64,000 nt of DNA, taken from Nemania diffusa. Taxonomy: Eukaryota; Ascomycota; Sordariomycetes; Xylariales; Xylariaceae. The translations under genes were made by a program, and so were the position numbers. The notes under the pieces are model-generated. The model did not search any database, was not told the origin of the DNA, and worked only from the letters and a program-made list of their open reading frames with translations. This document shows, piece after piece, positions 60,941 through 64,000 of the stretch. The stretch covers positions 682,001 through 746,000 of the forward strand of contig JBBPUQ010000002.1 in assembly GCA_038501195.1 (NCBI GenBank). Direction: 5' to 3'. How positions within the stretch are numbered: position 1 is the first letter of the stretch; the number at the start of each line of letters is the position of its first letter.

Positions 60941-61958
60941 GAGTTGCTACTAGTCGAAAGCTCGCAAGGGAAGTCCAATGACATAGGTTCCTCGTACGGA
61001 CGTATAACCTATATGTCGCGTCTTGGGCTTTAGAATTTTATATCTCCGGTGTTGGTTTACGGGTGGCGTTTTGGAACAATGATACCCTGCAATTTTGCTG
61101 CGGGGAGATTGGTTTCCTCTGTCTCCATGTGCGTCCATCGCAGTCGACGCTGAAGATGATGCTTATGCAGTCAGTTGACGGAGAGTGAGGCATCATTCCA
61201 TCGAACGTTCACAACGTAGTGTTGACTATGTTGACCCTTCGCGCAAGTGGAAGCTGTTCGCTACGCTTGTGCATGGATAACATCAAGGCTCTGGGTCTAG
61301 CCCTGAAATAGAAGTTGCAAAGTAGTGGTTAGACTTCGTTCATGGCTCTCCAGACCATACCTATGTTTCATGGGAGGACTTGTATATATATACAAATATG
61401 TTCGGCGCGCGAAAAGATCCTGTGGCGATAGTGGTCAGGCCGAGGATGCGCAATGGCGTGGCATGGCATTGTTACAGATTACCATGTTTTCTTTTTTTTT
61501 GTTCCGTATTCTGCTAGCTGGTTGGTTCACATCTTATTGGCTCAGTATGGTATACTTATCCCATAAAAATAAATACTATTATAACATGTACAAGACCAGC
61601 AAACAAAAAGGTATAAACTGCTAGATAGGACTGTCTTGTACTATAAGAGCAGGTGTCTTTTTGTTGGCTAACCTACCTGGCAACAGCTCACTTTGGTCTC
61701 CACTTTATTTAAAACAGGCGAAGACGAAACGATCTAGACTTAGGTACCTTAGGTAGATAGGGACCTGTCTCACCCACCCACTTAATAGCAACCCCACCAT
61801 GCATCGTCCTCCAAACACTCTGTATAGCATATACACACCTACCCAAGCTCCTTGACGCCAAACGACAAAATACGCTCAGCCCAGGTTGAATAGTAAGACG
61901 AATCCCCGGAATTCACACTCAGAGTCGAACCTACAACCCGAGCCATTCACCTCTCACA
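60941..61958. other. Intergenic between BAH-PHD and capping-protein genes
   Basis: No gene is supported. A 99-codon frame at 61325-61624 is hydrophobic and low in complexity at its end. TTAGGTACCTTAGGTAG near 61740 is another member of the recurrent TACCTAGGTA-like words. The last 60 bases before 61959 form an A/C-rich leader. Confidence 0.45.
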
Positions 61959-63179
61959 ATGGCGGCCGCCGACCCCTTCGACTCGGCACTGTATGTATAC
62001 CACCTCCCTCAGTCAACCCCTCCCCCAACGTCTAAGCGGTCTACTCTCTCTGCCACCACCGTCATACAATCTGCCCAACGAGACGACGGCGCAGGCTCTT
62101 GCCTTGCAGTCCTGATCCCTCCATCAGATTCTCACCTCCAATCTCCCAGCTCCCTCTTACCCAGAACACTTATAACTACATTACCTACCTCCCACCCAAC
62201 AAGCGAAGAACAAGGAAGAAGCTAACCCGATGTCCCCTCGCCCAGCGACCTCCTCCGCCGCCTCAACCCAAAGCACACCTCCGCGCACCTGAACGCACTA
62301 ATCGCCCTCGCGCCAGACCTAACCGAGGACCTGCTGTCGTCAGTGGACCAGCCGCTGGCGGTGCGGCGCTGCCGGCAGTCGGGGCGGGACTACCTGCTGT
62401 GCGACTACAACCGCGACGGCGACAGCTACCGGTCGCCGTGGAGCAACGAGTTCGACCCGCCCCTCTTGCAGGATCCCACTCCCTCCTCTTCCTCTTCTGG
62501 CGGGGGTGGCGATGGGGAGGATGGTGGGGCACCGGCGGCGGCGGGCCTGCCGAGCGAAAAGGTCCGCAGGATGGAGATCAGGGCGAACGAGGCGTTTGAT
62601 GTCTACAGGGAGCTCTATTATGAGGGGGGGGTCAGCAGTGTTTATTTCTGGAATTTGGACGATGGGTTTGCGGGGGTTGTGCTGTTGAAGAAAGGTGAGT
62701 TGCGTCTGGTTTTCTGAGTCCGTCTTAAAGGAACAGCAGTACAGCAGCCATAAGACCTCTCCCACTAACCGCGGTCCGCAGTCGCCACACCCGGCAGCAG
62801 CAGCAGCAGCGAGGGCACCTGGGACTCGATCCACGTCTTCGAGGCCATCGACCGCGCGCGCTTCACGCAGTACAACCTGACCTCGACCGTGATCCTGTCC
62901 CTCTCGGCCGGCACCCCCTCGCTCGGCGACATGGACCTCTCGGGCAACATGACGCGGCAGATCGAGATCGAGCTGCCCGCCGAGAACGACGAGCAGCAGA
63001 TCGCCAACATCGGCAAGCTCGTCGAGGACATGGAGCTCAAGATGCGCAACCTGCTGCAGGAGGTGTACTTCGGCAAGGCCAAGGATGTCGTTGGGGACTT
63101 GAGGAGCGTGGGCGCGCTGAGCGAGACGGCGAGGGAGAGGGAGGCGCAGATGGATATTATGGCTAGTATGAGGCGATGA
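61959..63179 (+). CDS. CAP2: F-actin-capping protein subunit beta
   Basis: Beta subunit of the heterodimer that caps barbed ends of actin filaments in patches and at the cell cortex. Exons 61959-61990, 62246-62694 and 62782-63179 (branch site CTAAC in both introns) give 292 residues. Signatures are [107 protein letters not shown], and [20 protein letters not shown] with [16 protein letters not shown] Ser/Gly-rich insert ([15 protein letters not shown]) after [11 protein letters not shown] and a Ser run ([10 protein letters not shown]) make it slightly longer than yeast or animal proteins in those loops. The first exon of only 32 bases followed by a 255-base intron is the least usual part of the structure. 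Confidence 0.95.
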
Positions 63180-64000
63180 GGGGGGTTGTGAGGGGAGGAC
63201 GAGTCGGCGGGATAGGGGACGCTCATGAAGGGTAATGAGGTGCTATGAGGGCTATGGAGTGATGAGGAATATACATGATAAGACATGAAAAGACAAGACG
63301 TGGCACAGCGTAGCAAGGCGCGTTCCGTCTTGTAGGGGAGAAAAACTACACTACACTGCCTACCCATCCACCCACCTACCTACTAGAGCAGCAGGCGTTC
63401 AGATACAGGTCGCGTGCTGCATGTTGGTCTTTTGGGCATACATGCGAGAATTGATATATGTACGTCGAAGATGGAAATCGCAATCATATGCAAGCCTACC
63501 TCTACCTCTGATGTCAAGCGGTCTTTGAAACTACTGCATAAACTTTTGGATGCTTGGGCTTGCTACTTATGCCGTATTTCGCCTTTGCTATGTGGTGGTA
63601 TTGTAGCGTGAGATAGTGAGGCATATTAGTATTAGCTGTATGTGACAGTACTATTCTGAGGAGATAGATTACGGAGTGGGTTGCTATGCGGTAAGCTACC
63701 TGGAGAAGGAGAGTTATTTACTTGATGGATTTTTCATGCTTTCTGTTGATATGCTATCTTGTCTCGTTTCTTGCCTTCGTCTATCTATCGTGTTCTTGTT
63801 CTTTGAGGTAGCTTGAGCGCTTCGGGGGCAGATGGTTGATAGAAAGACAGGTATATCGGCCAGTTATTTGAGTCGGTTGCAAAAAGCATAGGCCTTGACA
63901 TGACTACTACTGTTGCTGTACTCAGAGACTATCATGCGTAGCCTTGGCCCTGTGATGTACGGTTGAGTTCGGACGCAGTTGAGAGGAGCGGTGTCCTGAG
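63180..64000. other. Intergenic downstream of the capping-protein gene
   Basis: No gene is supported. The first 200 bases after the stop are rich in G and ATGAGG words, then TACCTACCTACTAG. A 65-codon frame at 63414-63611 is not protein-like. Confidence 0.45.

Noticed and set aside
61325..61624. 99-codon plus-strand frame
   Set aside because: Low-complexity Tyr/Lys end, no family resemblance, and intergenic composition.
1..64000. tRNA and rRNA genes
   Set aside because: No cloverleaf with conserved A and B box sequences, and no rRNA core sequence, was found by eye. A tRNA scan would be more sensitive.

Overview
The window is nuclear DNA of a filamentous ascomycete (Pezizomycotina, probably Sordariomycetes). 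The evidence is short spliceosomal introns of about 50-100 bases with CTAAC/CTGAC-type branch sites, fungus-specific gene families, secreted plant-cell-wall hydrolases, and a very AT-rich block whose repeat copies differ mainly by C-to-T and G-to-A changes, the mark of repeat-induced point mutation (RIP).

Layout. 1-20.9 kb is an AT-rich repeat block without intact genes. It holds two long copies of one element in opposite orientation (about 4.44-8.74 and 12.02-17.89 kb), a partial third copy (19.8-20.2 kb), a 1.5 kb insertion nested in the second copy, a pair of 174-base direct repeats (11.35-11.91 kb) and a less mutated island (8.74-10.44 kb) with its own small repeats. 20.9-25.5 kb is a graveyard: a RIP-mutated C-terminal scrap of the MFS transporter found intact at 35-36 kb, a broken plus-strand coding region, a frameshifted von Willebrand A (vWA) gene on the minus strand, and a short fragment. 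25.5-39.8 kb is an accessory gene stretch: a CorA-like membrane protein, a protein kinase fused to a vWA domain, a monocarboxylate-type MFS transporter with a GC-AG intron, and a large conserved fungal protein of unknown function. The long gap at 27.7-31.3 kb carries a foldback MITE-like element and simple repeats. 40-52.3 kb is a secretion-related stretch: a small cysteine-rich secreted protein with Asp-rich and His-rich segments, a secreted DUF1680/GH127-type glycosidase, a mosaic of tandem repeats, a DUF3602 (Par32-like) protein and a GH10 endo-xylanase. 55.6-63.2 kb is core genome: ATG22, a BAH-PHD chromatin reader and the beta subunit of F-actin capping protein.

The gene content runs from silent repeat DNA, through decayed and accessory genes, to conserved housekeeping genes. 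The two glycosidases point to growth on plant biomass. The BAH-PHD protein may belong to the machinery that reads repressive chromatin. Exon structures were worked out by eye from splice signals, frame and remembered family patterns. They fit in frame for all intact genes except one unresolved junction near the 5' end of the CorA-like gene.
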